Part shown: positions 7,348 through 16,757 of the stretch, piece after piece | Layout: the number at the start of each line of letters is the position of its first letter | Numbering within the stretch: position 1 is the stretch's first letter | Assembly: GCA_032139905.1 (NCBI GenBank) | Contig: JAQJDB010000005.1 | Location: forward strand, 293,001 to 357,000 | Source: Nitrospira sp. MA-1 | Lineage (GTDB): Bacteria > Nitrospirota > Nitrospiria > Nitrospirales > UBA8639 | Length of the DNA stretch: 64,000 nucleotides | Direction of reading: 5' to 3' | Translations under genes and position numbers: made by a program | The notes under the pieces: generated by a model | What the model saw: the letters and a program-made list of their open reading frames with translations, nothing else | What the model was told of the DNA's origin: nothing | Database searches by the model: none

Positions 7348-9360
7348 TTACCTCCAGGAATAGGTTTGATCTTCTTCAACTAAACTCCAAGTGTCGAAAT
7401 AGGATGGCGGGATGTGATCCAGATACCGTGAGGGTTTCGTGAGGACCGATCCGGTCATTTTATCGTACACATTGATGGGGTAGGTGAGGAAGAGGTGGTG
7501 TTTGGCTCTGGTGACCGCGACGTAGAGCAGCCGGCGCTCTTCTTCCAGTTCTTCGGGACCCATGAAGGAGTAGGCGGAGGGAAACCGTCCGTCCACCAGC
7601 CAGATGACAAAGACGCATTGCCACTCTAAGCCCTTTGCCGAGTGAATGGTGGAAAGAATCAACCGCTCATCGTCCCGATCGGGGGCATCCACGTCCACCA
7701 CACTTTCATTCGGGGGCTCAAGTGTGAGATCGGCCAGGAAGTCGTTGAGACTTTCGTATCGTTCCGCCATGACGGATAAATGTTCCAGGTCCCGAATCCG
7801 CTTGGGGTAATCGTCATACTGGTCTTTGAGGAGAGGAACATAGTATTCCATCATTTCCCCGAGCAGCGCGGCGGGGGTGAGGGGATCTTCCGTGACCTGA
7901 TCCAGTGTGGCGGCCAGTTGGCGCAATCCCGAGGCGGAGCGGCCGGTGCTGTGCTTCAAGACCTCATACTGGCCATGGGCTTGGAGGATGGACGCGATCA
8001 GGTCTTTGGCTTTTTTGGGGCCGACCCCTTCGAGGAGCAAGAGGAGCCGGTTCCAACTAACGGTGTCCAACGGATTGTGAATGATCCGCAAATGGGCCAT
8101 GAGGTCTTTGACATGCGCCGTTTCGATGAATTTGAACCCGCCTCGTTTTATGAATGGGAGGTTTCGGCGGGTGAGTTCCAATTCGAGGTCAAAGGCATGA
8201 AAGCTGGATCGAAACAGCACTGCGATCTCATGTAAGGGGATACCTTCTTCCCTTAATTCCAGAATTTTTTGAGCGATGAATCGCGATTGGGCATTTTCCC
8301 CCATCGCCTCTACGACGGTGGGTAATGGTCCTTCCTCCTTCCGCGTAAACAGCGTTTTACTGTATTTTTCCGGCGCTGCTTCGATGAGTTTGTTGGCCAG
8401 TCGGAGAATCGGTTGCGTGCTCCGGTAGTTTTCCTCCAATTTGTAAATGACGGCCCCAGGGAAGAGGTCGGGAAATTCCATAATATTGCGGAAGGTGGCG
8501 CCGCGAAAGGCGTAGATAGATTGCGAATCGTCGCCCACCACCATGACATTGTCATGGGTGGCCGCCAGATTGCGGACCAATGAGGCTTGCAGGCGATTGG
8601 TGTCTTGATATTCATCCACCAAAATATAGCGAAAGATCTGACTGATGGTTTCTCTGGTCGGTTGGTCGATGACCAGAAGTTCAAGGAGTTTGACCAGGAG
8701 GTCGTCGTAATCCACGAGTTGCCGTTGGCGCTTGGCGGCCTCATAGGCGGCCTGGAGTTTCTGGAGTTCTCCCAGATACTCCCCGAAGTGGCTGTATTCG
8801 TTGATGACAATGTTTTCCAGGCTTTCCAGTGTGTTGGCCGTTTTGCCGAATATTTCGGATAGGGTATGTTTGCGCGGGAACCGTTTGCCGGTATCATTCA
8901 GCCCCAATTGGCCACGGAGGAGGCTCAGGAGATCTTCAGAATCTCCACGATCGAGTATCGTAAACCCCGGTTCCAGGCCGACGGGACGGCCATATCGTCG
9001 AAGGAGGATATTGGCCATGGAGTGGAAGGTCCCACCGCCGACTTGCTGGGCGCGGAGTCCGATGAGGAGTCCGACCCGGCTGAGCATTTCCTGTGAGGCT
9101 TTTCGGGTAAAGGTCAGGAGTAATATGGAGCTGGGTACAATGCCCAGGTCGATGAGTCTGGCGACCCGGTACACCAGGGTGCGTGTTTTTCCGCTGCCGG
9201 CGCCCGCAATGACGAGGGCTGGACCTTCCACGGCTTCCACTGCGGCGAGTTGTTGGGGATTTAATTCTTCCGCGTAATTACGCGATAATTTTGGTGGAGT
9301 AGACTCCTCCAGTGGGCGTTTCAGGACATAAACTTTGGATGGTGGCGTAGTGGAATCCAT
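7348..9360 (-). CDS. UvrD/Rep-type ATP-dependent 3'-5' DNA helicase
   Basis: A 670-residue superfamily 1 helicase. Visible motifs are the Q motif with NPQQLAAV, Walker A GAGSGKT (53-59), TFTRKAS (Ia), Walker B DEYQD (249-253), motif III GDDSQSIYAFRGA (about 277-289), motif IV LEENYRS, and late motifs STIHSAKGLEW and LLYVAVTRAK. The length is close to Rep/PcrA. Such enzymes unwind DNA in repair and replication restart. The 34-residue N-terminal extension is not conserved in the family. It is the first gene of a two-gene unit with the HExxH protein. Confidence 0.93.
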   Translation of the reverse strand: MDSTTPPSKVYVLKRPLEESTPPKLSRNYAEELNPQQLAAVEAVEGPALVIAGAGSGKTRTLVYRVARLIDLGIVPSSILLLTFTRKASQEMLSRVGLLIGLRAQQVGGGTFHSMANILLRRYGRPVGLEPGFTILDRGDSEDLLSLLRGQLGLNDTGKRFPRKHTLSEIFGKTANTLESLENIVINEYSHFGEYLGELQKLQAAYEAAKRQRQLVDYDDLLVKLLELLVIDQPTRETISQIFRYILVDEYQDTNRLQASLVRNLAATHDNVMVVGDDSQSIYAFRGATFRNIMEFPDLFPGAVIYKLEENYRSTQPILRLANKLIEAAPEKYSKTLFTRKEEGPLPTVVEAMGENAQSRFIAQKILELREEGIPLHEIAVLFRSSFHAFDLELELTRRNLPFIKRGGFKFIETAHVKDLMAHLRIIHNPLDTVSWNRLLLLLEGVGPKKAKDLIASILQAHGQYEVLKHSTGRSASGLRQLAATLDQVTEDPLTPAALLGEMMEYYVPLLKDQYDDYPKRIRDLEHLSVMAERYESLNDFLADLTLEPPNESVVDVDAPDRDDERLILSTIHSAKGLEWQCVFVIWLVDGRFPSAYSFMGPEELEEERRLLYVAVTRAKHHLFLTYPINVYDKMTGSVLTKPSRYLDHIPPSYFDTWSLVEEDQTYSWR

Positions 9361-9524
9361 GAATCCATGGGCAGGTTTTGACGGGAGATAAGAACCCGAG
9401 TTTCGTCTTACGAAGATATTTGGCCGTGTATAGCATACGTGGTGGTGGGTTGCAACGCGAATGATATTAGGCTTGGACAGGTCTTCTATCCTCAGTTATA
9501 CTTTACTCAATTAGGGAGTTAAAC

Positions 9525-10424
9525 ATGGCCAAACAATCTGCGGAAAATTACGAGAATGTGCTGAAGGACCTGGCTCATACGATGATGAGCGTGGCTCGGG
9601 AATCGGTCGGTCTGATCAAGCGGTCCGACCAAAAGCTAGCCATGAAGCTGCAGCGGAAGCAGGAGTGGGAGATTTATTTAGAATTCCTGCGCATGCTGTT
9701 TAATCTTGTGGATCGACTGTCTGGGTTTTATATTCCGATTCAGGCCCAGAAGGAATTTATGAATAGTTTGGAAGATTCCGTGGCCCACCAATTAAAAACC
9801 GTCCTGGCCCCCTCTTTGAGTTCGAGTGAAGTGGACGATATGGAGGTGACGCTGTCTGTTGGGCAGGTGGTAGCCGATAGTCGGAAAACCTATGAAAAAT
9901 TTAAGTTTGTCGTCACAGACCAATCCAAAGAGCGGGATCAATATTTCCAGTTTTTTTCGGAACGAATTGCCTCAAAAGCCGGAGCCCCGGGCAAACAGGA
10001 AATTACCGCTGCGGCATTTTTATGTGGAAGCGCGGTCGTGCCGGCTCTGAAAAGCTTATTCGAAGATGCGACTCAACCCAAAGTAGAACCGGCAACGTCT
10101 GCGGCTCCCCCGGCGGCGAAGGAAGGGGCCGGTTCATCGGCGGCGGCTCAAGAAGGCAGTTCTTCAACGAAATCAGGTGCCACGGATACGGCTGGCAAGA
10201 ACCTGATTAAATTGATCAGCGTGGTGTCTCGCGCACAGGGGGAAGAAGTTGAATCCTGGTGGGGGCTCCATCCACAGTTTCGCCGCGACCTTCCAGAGGA
10301 TGAGGCCAAGGAATTGGCCAAGCACATGAATCGGGCGACCCGGATCGTGGGCGAGCGGTTTGCGGTTGTGGCTTCCTTGGCGCAATCGGAGACGAATCCA
10401 AATCAACCTGTTGGGAATGCCTAA
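9525..10424 (+). CDS. Conserved-looking protein of unknown function
   Basis: A 299-residue soluble protein. Residues 1-170 are mostly helical and contain a Trp/Tyr-rich stretch (EWEIYLEFLRMLFNLVDRL). Residues 185-220 form an Ala/Pro/Ser-rich linker, and 225-290 are again helical. There is no signal peptide and no enzyme motif. GGGAG lies before the ATG. It sits between the divergent helicase gene and the glucan phosphorylase gene. I do not recognise the family. Confidence 0.7.
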   Translation: MAKQSAENYENVLKDLAHTMMSVARESVGLIKRSDQKLAMKLQRKQEWEIYLEFLRMLFNLVDRLSGFYIPIQAQKEFMNSLEDSVAHQLKTVLAPSLSSSEVDDMEVTLSVGQVVADSRKTYEKFKFVVTDQSKERDQYFQFFSERIASKAGAPGKQEITAAAFLCGSAVVPALKSLFEDATQPKVEPATSAAPPAAKEGAGSSAAAQEGSSSTKSGATDTAGKNLIKLISVVSRAQGEEVESWWGLHPQFRRDLPEDEAKELAKHMNRATRIVGERFAVVASLAQSETNPNQPVGNA

Positions 10425-10535
10425 CCCTTTCTAACTGACTCTTCTGAGTGTTCTCTTTTACCACTTCAACATGTGTTCATGGTTGGTGAAGATCCTTCAC
10501 CATTGGATGATGTCATCTTTTTGTGAGTGTACCCT

Positions 10536-12692
10536 ATGAATCAATCAACTCGTTTGTTGACGGAAGAATTTCGCAACCTTTCTGAGTTAGCTCATAATGT
10601 CTGGTGGAGTTGGTCTCCTGAAGGCCGGGCTGTATTTTCTTATATTGATCCCACGCTCTGGCGCCTGACGTATCACGATCCTATTAAACAGTTGCAGAAG
10701 ATTGCCCCTGATCGGTTGGATGTTCTCGGGCAAGATGTGGTGTTTCTTTCCCTGTATCGCGAGGCGATGAAGGCGTTTCATGCTTATATGGAGACCAAGG
10801 ACCACTGGTTTGGACGAACGTATCCCCAGTGGCAGGATCGCACCATTGCCTATTTTTCGGCAGAATTTGGATTGCATCGTTCGGTTCCCCTGTATAGCGG
10901 GGGACTAGGGATTCTGGCTGGTGACCATCTCAAAGAGGCCAGTGATCTGGGAGTTCCGTTGGTGGCTGTCGGGTTTATGTATAGCCAGGCCTATTTTCGG
11001 CAGGTTGTGGATACCAACGGTTGGCAGGAAGCGGTGTATGATTCCGTCGATCCGATGATGATGCCGATTGAGTTGGCGCGGACACCGGCCGGGGATTTGG
11101 CAAAGATTCAAGTCCAACTGGGTACCCGAATGGTCGCGTGTGTGATCTGGCAAATCCAAGTGGGCCGGGTTTCGCTTTATCTTTTGGATACAGATACACC
11201 GGAAAATTCACCAGAGGACCGTCATCTGACTGCTCGGCTTTATGGAGGGGATCATCGCACACGGCTTTGTCAGGAGTTGTTGTTGGGCATCGGCGGTGTA
11301 CGGGCTCTTCGTGCGGTGGGCCATGATCCCAATGTGTGGCATGCCAATGAAGGACATCCGGCTTTTTTTCTGGTTGAACGGATGCGGGAACTACTTCAAC
11401 AAGGGCTGTCCTGGTCGGAGGCGGCCGATCAGATCCGTCAGAGTACCGTTTTCACAACCCACACGCCTGTCCCTGCCGGGCACGATGTCTTTTCGGGGGA
11501 CCTCATTCGCGAACATTGTCATTGGTGGTGGGAAGAGTTAGGCCTCACACAGGAAAGTTTTATGGCGTTGGGTCGTCATCCGGAATTATCACCTGATCAA
11601 TTCCATATGACCACATTGCCTATTCGTCTAGCCTCATTCATTAATGGCGTGAGCAAGGAACATGAATTGGTCTCAAAAAAAATGTTTCACATTCTGTGGC
11701 CGGAACGGCCGCTGCAGGAGGTGCCCATCCACAGCGTCACCAACGGGGTGCATGTTCCCACGTGGATTGCTCAGGAAATGGATGTGTTGTATCAAAAATA
11801 TCTGGGATCTGACTGGCGGGAACGGTGTGACGACCCCAACATGTGGCAGAGGATGAAGGAGGTGCCGGATGAGGAGATATGGGAGGTCCGGAAATTTCTG
11901 AAACGAAAGCTGATGAGCTTTATCCGTCAGCGCGCCAGGATGGGATGGATGGATGGGACGATGGAGCCTATCCAGGTGTTGGCGAGCGGGGCGTTTCTTG
12001 AGCCGCATGCGTTGACTCTGGGATTTGCGCGACGGTTTGCGACCTACAAACGGGCCACGCTGTTGTTTTCAGACCTGGAGCGGCTGAAACAGATTCTGTT
12101 GAATCCGTGGCGGCCTGTTCAAATTGTTTTCGCCGGAAAATCTCATCCGGCCGACCAGGCAGGGCGCGAACTCATCCATCGTATTTATCAATTTGCCAAA
12201 GCGCATCATCTGGGCGGCCAAATTGCGTTTGTCGAAGATTACGACATGCATGTGGCAAAATTTTTGGTGCAAGGGGTCGATGTCTGGCTCAATAATCCTC
12301 GCCCGCCGTTAGAGGCGAGCGGGACAAGCGGCCAGAAAGCCGCTTTAAATGGCGTGCCCAATTTGAGCGTGTTAGATGGGTGGTGGAAAGAAGGCTATGA
12401 TGGCAGTAACGGCTGGGCAGTGCCTCTCCCTGAATCGCCACTTGGCGATTGGGCCCAGGATGACCTGGATATGGTCGGCCTCTACACCCTACTTGAAAAC
12501 GATGTAATCCCGTTGTTTTACGACCGTGGTGTTGATGGCATTCCACATGGGTGGTGCACTGTTGTTAAAAACTCAATTCGGACATCGGCTCCACGGTTCA
12601 GTGCTCGCCGCATGCTCAAAGAATACGTGAAGCGTGCGTATACCCCGCTGTTTTCCGAGGCAGGGAATGCACGAGACGAAAAACTGGCCTGA
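10536..12692 (+). CDS. glgP: Alpha-glucan (glycogen/maltodextrin) phosphorylase
   Basis: A 718-residue GT35 phosphorylase of the short type that releases glucose-1-phosphate from storage glucans. The N-terminal NVWWSWSPE segment, AEFGLHRSVPLYSGGLG, WHANEGHPAF and TTHTPVPAGHD are all typical of this subgroup. The PLP lysine lies in EASGTSGQKAALNG (K601 from the ATG at 10536). A GTG three codons upstream (10527) is possible, and neither start has a strong ribosome binding site. The gene implies glycogen storage, although no synthesis genes are in this window. Confidence 0.93.
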   Translation: MNQSTRLLTEEFRNLSELAHNVWWSWSPEGRAVFSYIDPTLWRLTYHDPIKQLQKIAPDRLDVLGQDVVFLSLYREAMKAFHAYMETKDHWFGRTYPQWQDRTIAYFSAEFGLHRSVPLYSGGLGILAGDHLKEASDLGVPLVAVGFMYSQAYFRQVVDTNGWQEAVYDSVDPMMMPIELARTPAGDLAKIQVQLGTRMVACVIWQIQVGRVSLYLLDTDTPENSPEDRHLTARLYGGDHRTRLCQELLLGIGGVRALRAVGHDPNVWHANEGHPAFFLVERMRELLQQGLSWSEAADQIRQSTVFTTHTPVPAGHDVFSGDLIREHCHWWWEELGLTQESFMALGRHPELSPDQFHMTTLPIRLASFINGVSKEHELVSKKMFHILWPERPLQEVPIHSVTNGVHVPTWIAQEMDVLYQKYLGSDWRERCDDPNMWQRMKEVPDEEIWEVRKFLKRKLMSFIRQRARMGWMDGTMEPIQVLASGAFLEPHALTLGFARRFATYKRATLLFSDLERLKQILLNPWRPVQIVFAGKSHPADQAGRELIHRIYQFAKAHHLGGQIAFVEDYDMHVAKFLVQGVDVWLNNPRPPLEASGTSGQKAALNGVPNLSVLDGWWKEGYDGSNGWAVPLPESPLGDWAQDDLDMVGLYTLLENDVIPLFYDRGVDGIPHGWCTVVKNSIRTSAPRFSARRMLKEYVKRAYTPLFSEAGNARDEKLA

Positions 12693-12952
12693 ATCTCTCA
12701 TCGTGGTCTGAAAATTTGTGTCTGATGCGTGATAGGCGATTTGTTGCGCAGAAGTTCATGGACACCCGTATCACAGTTGTACCTTCTGCAATGCAGTGAT
12801 ACCATCCGCTTACGTATGGTGCACCATTCCCTTTCTCATCGTTATCTCGTCGATCGATATGATTTTTTCTTCCAGTCTAATTTATGGAGTGAAATAGGTT
12901 TGAGGTCCATTCAACAACGAGCGAGAATCATTCTGAGCCGGCGGGGTCCACT

Positions 12953-13378
12953 ATGAAAGTTTTACGGATATTGATTCTGCTGGGTATTGTATTTGGATTG
13001 GGCTATTACACGGGGCAAAAACCGGATGAGGTGAAGCAACGATTGCGTGATTTGTCGGGACAGGTATTGGAGAACACGATTGGATTTGATCAGAAGACCC
13101 ATTTGCAGCGACAAATGTTGGCGGCAAAAGACGGCTTTTTGGAAGGCCGAGCGTATCTCTTGGATCATCAATTCAAAGAAGCTTCAGTTGAGTTCGAACG
13201 TGCACTTCACCATTTAGATCAAGCGGTTGAGTTGGACCCTCAAGGCCCCATGGCTCAAAAAATCAAAATTGTTAAACAGAAAATTCGAGAGGCTCAACAA
13301 AGTCTGGCTCAAGGGCATAGTCTTCCTCCTCATTCGTTGGATGATCTTCGTCAGGAGATGCAATCTGTTATGCCTTGA
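12953..13378 (+). CDS. Small membrane-anchored protein with TPR-like helices
   Basis: A 141-residue protein. A hydrophobic N-terminus (residues 4-20) serves as a membrane anchor or signal, followed by helices that include a TPR-like pair around residues 60-95 (GRAYLLDHQFKEASVEFERAL...LDQAVELDP). It probably acts as a periplasm- or cytoplasm-facing scaffold. No strong ribosome binding site is seen. The 260 bp between this gene and glgP has no convincing gene. Function unknown. Confidence 0.65.
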   Translation: MKVLRILILLGIVFGLGYYTGQKPDEVKQRLRDLSGQVLENTIGFDQKTHLQRQMLAAKDGFLEGRAYLLDHQFKEASVEFERALHHLDQAVELDPQGPMAQKIKIVKQKIREAQQSLAQGHSLPPHSLDDLRQEMQSVMP

Positions 13379-13518
13379 CGAAACCTACCTATAGCAACTG
13401 CCAGTTGCGTTCCTTGTTTTTTCTCGTCCCATCTTGTCAGAATTATTTAATTCCAGGTTATTACTTGATGGGAACCTTAAATGGAATTTAAGAAACAGGG
13501 TGGGTTTTCCTCATAAAA

Positions 13519-13552
13519 AGCCCCCTCCATCGTCCAGGCGATGGAGGGGGCT
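13519..13552 (-). terminator. Rho-independent terminator for the HEAT-repeat gene
   Basis: A perfect 14-bp stem (AGCCCCCTCCATCG/CGATGGAGGGGGCT) with a 6-nt loop. On the minus strand it is followed by TTTTTATG, so it ends transcripts of the gene at 13586-14458. Confidence 0.9.
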
Positions 13553-13585
13553 GGTATGTTCACAATAAGGACTGGAAAGTCAGGC

Positions 13586-14458
13586 TTAAGCCGTAACGGC
13601 CTGCTTTTTCCATTCTGCCAACATGTGTTCGATTCGTAAGCGAACCACCAAGTCGGGGTCTTTGGCTAAAAGTTTAATCGCCTCTCGGCCACGAGGATCT
13701 CCGATTTTTTCTAGCGCGGCTGCTGACGAAAGCCGGATGAACCAGTCAGGGTCTTGCAATCCTTCCATTAATAAATCAACACTACTGGAATCCCTGATCT
13801 CTCCTAGAGCCAGAATGGCCTGTTTCCTAATAACTTCATCTTGATTCTTCAGGCATTCGAGTAATCGTCCAACAGCCGGTTGTCCAAGTTCTGCGAGCGC
13901 CCAAGTCGCATCGTCCTTAAACTCATCATTGTGGAGCATCGAAATTAACGGATCAAGGACTCGTTCATCGTTAATTTTCCCCAACGCTTTAATCACTGAT
14001 TTCCGGGCATCGTAGTCTCGTATATAGCGGAGCAGAAGGTCCACGGCCGGTGAACCAATCATGGCAATGGCTTCAACTGCGGCGTCTCGAACCTGCCAAT
14101 CTCCATCTCGAAGGCATCGAACCAGAGGTTCGATGCAGCGTTCATCACCCATTTCGCCCAGGGTAGTCACTGCTTCGCGTCGGACGACCCATTCTGGATC
14201 GTTCAAAAGATCGATCTGAATATCGATTTCATCTTTGACCTGTTCTTCGACCAACTCTTCTTCTTGTTCTGTTTCTTCTTCGGTTTCCTCAGCAGAGGCA
14301 ACGATGTCTGTGGTTTCTTCATCTGCGTCCGCCGTGATAGCTTCTGAGACTTCATCCACTAGCTCGTCTTCAGGCAGGGTTGTCTTGCCTTCCAACGATA
14401 CAAACTCCTCCGTTTTATCTGAAAACGCATCATCCATATTTTTTTGGTCGTCCCGCAT
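13586..14458 (-). CDS. HEAT-repeat protein (PBS lyase-type repeats)
   Basis: A 290-residue protein. The first about 80 residues are very acidic (runs of Glu/Asp and Thr). From about 85 to the end there are roughly six HEAT-like repeats of about 31 residues with the pattern D.....R..A...LG..GD....PL...L.D.D..VR. Such solenoids usually bind other proteins. An enzymatic phycobilin lyase role is unlikely here. The gene is preceded 44 bp upstream by a small basic protein gene on the same strand and followed by a strong terminator. Confidence 0.85.
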   Translation of the reverse strand: MRDDQKNMDDAFSDKTEEFVSLEGKTTLPEDELVDEVSEAITADADEETTDIVASAEETEEETEQEEELVEEQVKDEIDIQIDLLNDPEWVVRREAVTTLGEMGDERCIEPLVRCLRDGDWQVRDAAVEAIAMIGSPAVDLLLRYIRDYDARKSVIKALGKINDERVLDPLISMLHNDEFKDDATWALAELGQPAVGRLLECLKNQDEVIRKQAILALGEIRDSSSVDLLMEGLQDPDWFIRLSSAAALEKIGDPRGREAIKLLAKDPDLVVRLRIEHMLAEWKKQAVTA

Positions 14459-14502
14459 GCCTCAATTCCTCCAAATTCTCTTCAGGGTCAATCTGCAGAA
14501 CC

Positions 14503-14706
14503 TTAGGCCTCTGCCACGACTTTCTTTGATTTCCGCTGTTCCTCGCGCCGTTTGGCTGTTCGGACCTTCCGTTGCACTCTTCGTAAACGTTTTCGTAATG
14601 ATCGGATGGTTGAATCTCCCTCAGGATTGTCGCTACTGGCTAGGGATTTCGTGACCTTGGTTTTTAGAGACGTTGCGTCTTCCTGAAGTGATCGTCGTTT
14701 GGCCAT
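14503..14706 (-). CDS. Small highly basic protein
   Basis: A 67-residue protein rich in Lys/Arg, especially residues 36-60 (RSLRKRLRRVQRKVRTAKRR). GGAGAG precedes the ATG. The basic helix suggests nucleic-acid or ribosome binding, but no family is recognised. It is probably co-transcribed with the acidic HEAT-repeat protein, and the opposite charges make an interaction between the two conceivable. Confidence 0.6.
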   Translation of the reverse strand: MAKRRSLQEDATSLKTKVTKSLASSDNPEGDSTIRSLRKRLRRVQRKVRTAKRREEQRKSKKVVAEA

Positions 14707-14850
14707 ATGAACATGCTCTCCTTACTCTAGAAATTTTATTGACGAAAAGTGATTTGGGTGGCCTTCTACCTGGTTGAGTCTAGTCAAGGAATTTGAATTG
14801 TGTCAACGGGGAAACGCTATACTTGGCAGGGACTAAGGTGTTTTTCATAA

Positions 14851-14886
14851 AAAACCCCCGCTGAGCTAAGCTCAGCGGGGGTTTTT
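14851..14886 (-). terminator. Rho-independent terminator for the cytochrome c gene
   Basis: Stem AACCCCCGCTGAGC/GCTCAGCGGGGGTT with a 3-nt loop (TTA on the minus strand). On the minus strand it is followed by TTTTATG, just beyond the stop of the cytochrome gene. Confidence 0.88.
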
Positions 14887-14907
14887 CGTACAAATAGGAA
14901 ATATCAA

Positions 14908-15369
14908 TTAATCTTTGCAGAAGCTTCTTTCGTATGCAATGACCTTCCAGGCTTCTTCTTCGCTGATGGTGGCTGGGACTAAAGGCACCATGCCTGTGCC
15001 AGGGCTACCGTTCTTGATGACCCACATGAGTTCGCCATCTTTCCGTTTCTTGTGAAATTTGCAATTGGTGAAGTCACGAGGCCCTGGGGTCAAGACGGCT
15101 CCTGCCGGCCCTTGGCCATTGCCTTCTTTGCCGTGGCAATTAATGCATGTCCCTTTTCCCTCATACAAGGCTTTGCCTTCCGCCACGATTTCAGGCGAAG
15201 CATCTTCGGCCTTGGAATATAAGTCTGTTTTGTCTTTTTTGGCTGCAGAGCGTTGATCAGCCGGAACCCGGGAAGGAATTGGATCTTTCTCTGGTCCGGC
15301 AATGGCTAAACCAGTGGTCAAAAACATGGCGGCGGTTAAAGTTCCAAGCACTTTCATCGAAAACGTCAT
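14908..15369 (-). CDS. Periplasmic mono-haem c-type cytochrome
   Basis: A 153-residue protein with a signal peptide ending near LAIAG (residue 25) and a single haem-binding CINCH at residues 75-79. GTGMVPL, near residue 132, is the likely site of the axial Met. The fold is that of small class I cytochromes used as electron carriers. AGGAGG lies seven bases before the ATG. It is a single-gene unit with its own terminator. Its partner oxidoreductase is not in the window. Confidence 0.9.
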   Translation of the reverse strand: MTFSMKVLGTLTAAMFLTTGLAIAGPEKDPIPSRVPADQRSAAKKDKTDLYSKAEDASPEIVAEGKALYEGKGTCINCHGKEGNGQGPAGAVLTPGPRDFTNCKFHKKRKDGELMWVIKNGSPGTGMVPLVPATISEEEAWKVIAYERSFCKD

Positions 15370-15786
15370 GTAAGCCTCCTAAGGTTAAACAGAGTTGATG
15401 AGACCGTAAAAAAACATGGGGATGGCATTATCGCTTCCCCTTTTTTTCCTCTTTTTGAATTTGTGTTGTTTGAGCAGAGCCTTAAACTAAATCACATTCA
15501 AAAGGACACCCTTAACCCACTCAAACTTTTTCATCATATCAATGAGTTTTTTAGCCTGTCAAGAAGTTGAAAAAGAGTTGATGTTGTGTCCTGTAGAATT
15601 TTTCCAATGTGGGCTAAGTGGGCTGCTTTCACTGGAGATTTTGAGAAGGGGGTGTGGAAGGGGATGGGCAGGCCTAAGGCTTTTCAAGCTTTGTTCAAAT
15701 AGGTATGGTGCATCATAATTTATGAAAATTTTGAAGGGCGGGAGGATGGACGATTGTGTGGGGCTATAGTCCGTCGTGTTGTGACG
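15370..15786. other. Non-coding gap of about 417 bp
   Basis: No convincing open frame or RNA gene. It should hold the promoter of the cytochrome c gene. I see no clear hairpin or operator. Confidence 0.5.
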
Positions 15787-16659
15787 TCAGGGCTTCAAAT
15801 GAATGTCCCGGACTACCTGACCTGGCTTGCCAAATGGACCTTGTAATTCTCCATTAAGGCGGACGATCACACCGGCCGCATTCCCTAACGTGAGCAAGTA
15901 TTGTTTATCCGCCTTCCAGGTGCTTTTTTGTCCAGGTTGTAATAAGGCTTCATGCGGGGCCTGATCGTCCGACTGCACCACCACCCAGGTCAGTTGTGTG
16001 GCTTCGATTTCTAGGACCAGCGTTCCATCGATCCCGGTGGCCTTTTCGGGAACAGGGGAAACAGGCAAGGTCGGTACCGGTCGAGGTTCAGGGGGTAGCT
16101 GTGAAGGTATGATATCAGGTGGGGGAGGAGAAGTGAGCTGGATCTCGGTGTCGACGGGGGATTCCGATGAAACGATGTCGGGTAACTCTTCAATATGGGG
16201 GGTGGGATCGAGTATTTCTTTATTCTGCATTCCACTGATTGGTTCAGGAGTTTCGGATTCAGGTTGGAGTGGAACGGTTTCCTGCTGCCAGGGTAGGAGA
16301 TAAAAGAGGACTCCACCGATGGCCAGAAAAAGAATGACAACAAGGTTCCAATTGAATCGCTTGCGATGGGCTGCTTGCAATGTGACCTGGATGTGTTGCT
16401 GCTCCTCTTGGGTGCGATCATAGAAATCGCTGGAGGTGGTTAGGAATAGCTGAAGGGCATTATCTTCATCTAGACCCAACGAACGGGCATACGACCGTAC
16501 GAACCCTTTGACGAATACTTTGGCCGGTAGGCTTGCGAAGTCCTCTTCCTCAATTGCTTGAAGATGGCGCTGTTGAATGCGAGTTTTGGAAGCGATCTGT
16601 TCCAACGATAAACGTTGTCGTTCCCGGGTCTGTCGGAATAATCCACCAAGAGTTTCCAT
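15787..16659 (-). CDS. RodZ-like membrane protein (HTH_25 plus DUF4115)
   Basis: A 290-residue protein with the layout of RodZ, which links MreB to the cell-wall elongation complex. A helix-turn-helix domain covers residues 1-70 (LRQTRERQRLSLEQIASKT type), including the VKGFVRSYARSLGLD signature. A transmembrane helix lies near residue 110 (LVVILFLAIGGVLFYLL). A long Pro/Glu-rich periplasmic linker and a DUF4115 beta domain follow. I use the ATG at 16659, which has AGGA seven bases ahead and starts right at the HTH domain. An earlier ATG at 16719 would add 20 polar residues. It is the last gene of the long minus-strand run. Confidence 0.82.
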   Translation of the reverse strand: METLGGLFRQTRERQRLSLEQIASKTRIQQRHLQAIEEEDFASLPAKVFVKGFVRSYARSLGLDEDNALQLFLTTSSDFYDRTQEEQQHIQVTLQAAHRKRFNWNLVVILFLAIGGVLFYLLPWQQETVPLQPESETPEPISGMQNKEILDPTPHIEELPDIVSSESPVDTEIQLTSPPPPDIIPSQLPPEPRPVPTLPVSPVPEKATGIDGTLVLEIEATQLTWVVVQSDDQAPHEALLQPGQKSTWKADKQYLLTLGNAAGVIVRLNGELQGPFGKPGQVVRDIHLKP

Positions 16660-16757
16660 GGCGTTATCCTGAATGAGATAAGCCTTTCCTGTATTCATTG
16701 GATTGTGATGTGAAGGCACACATCATGTAAATGGTGTGCATACCGAAGTCTTCAGGT

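Noticed and set aside
12729-12956. A 75-codon plus frame upstream of the small TPR-like gene
   Set aside because: No ribosome binding site, odd residue composition and partial overlap with the next gene's start; read as non-coding.
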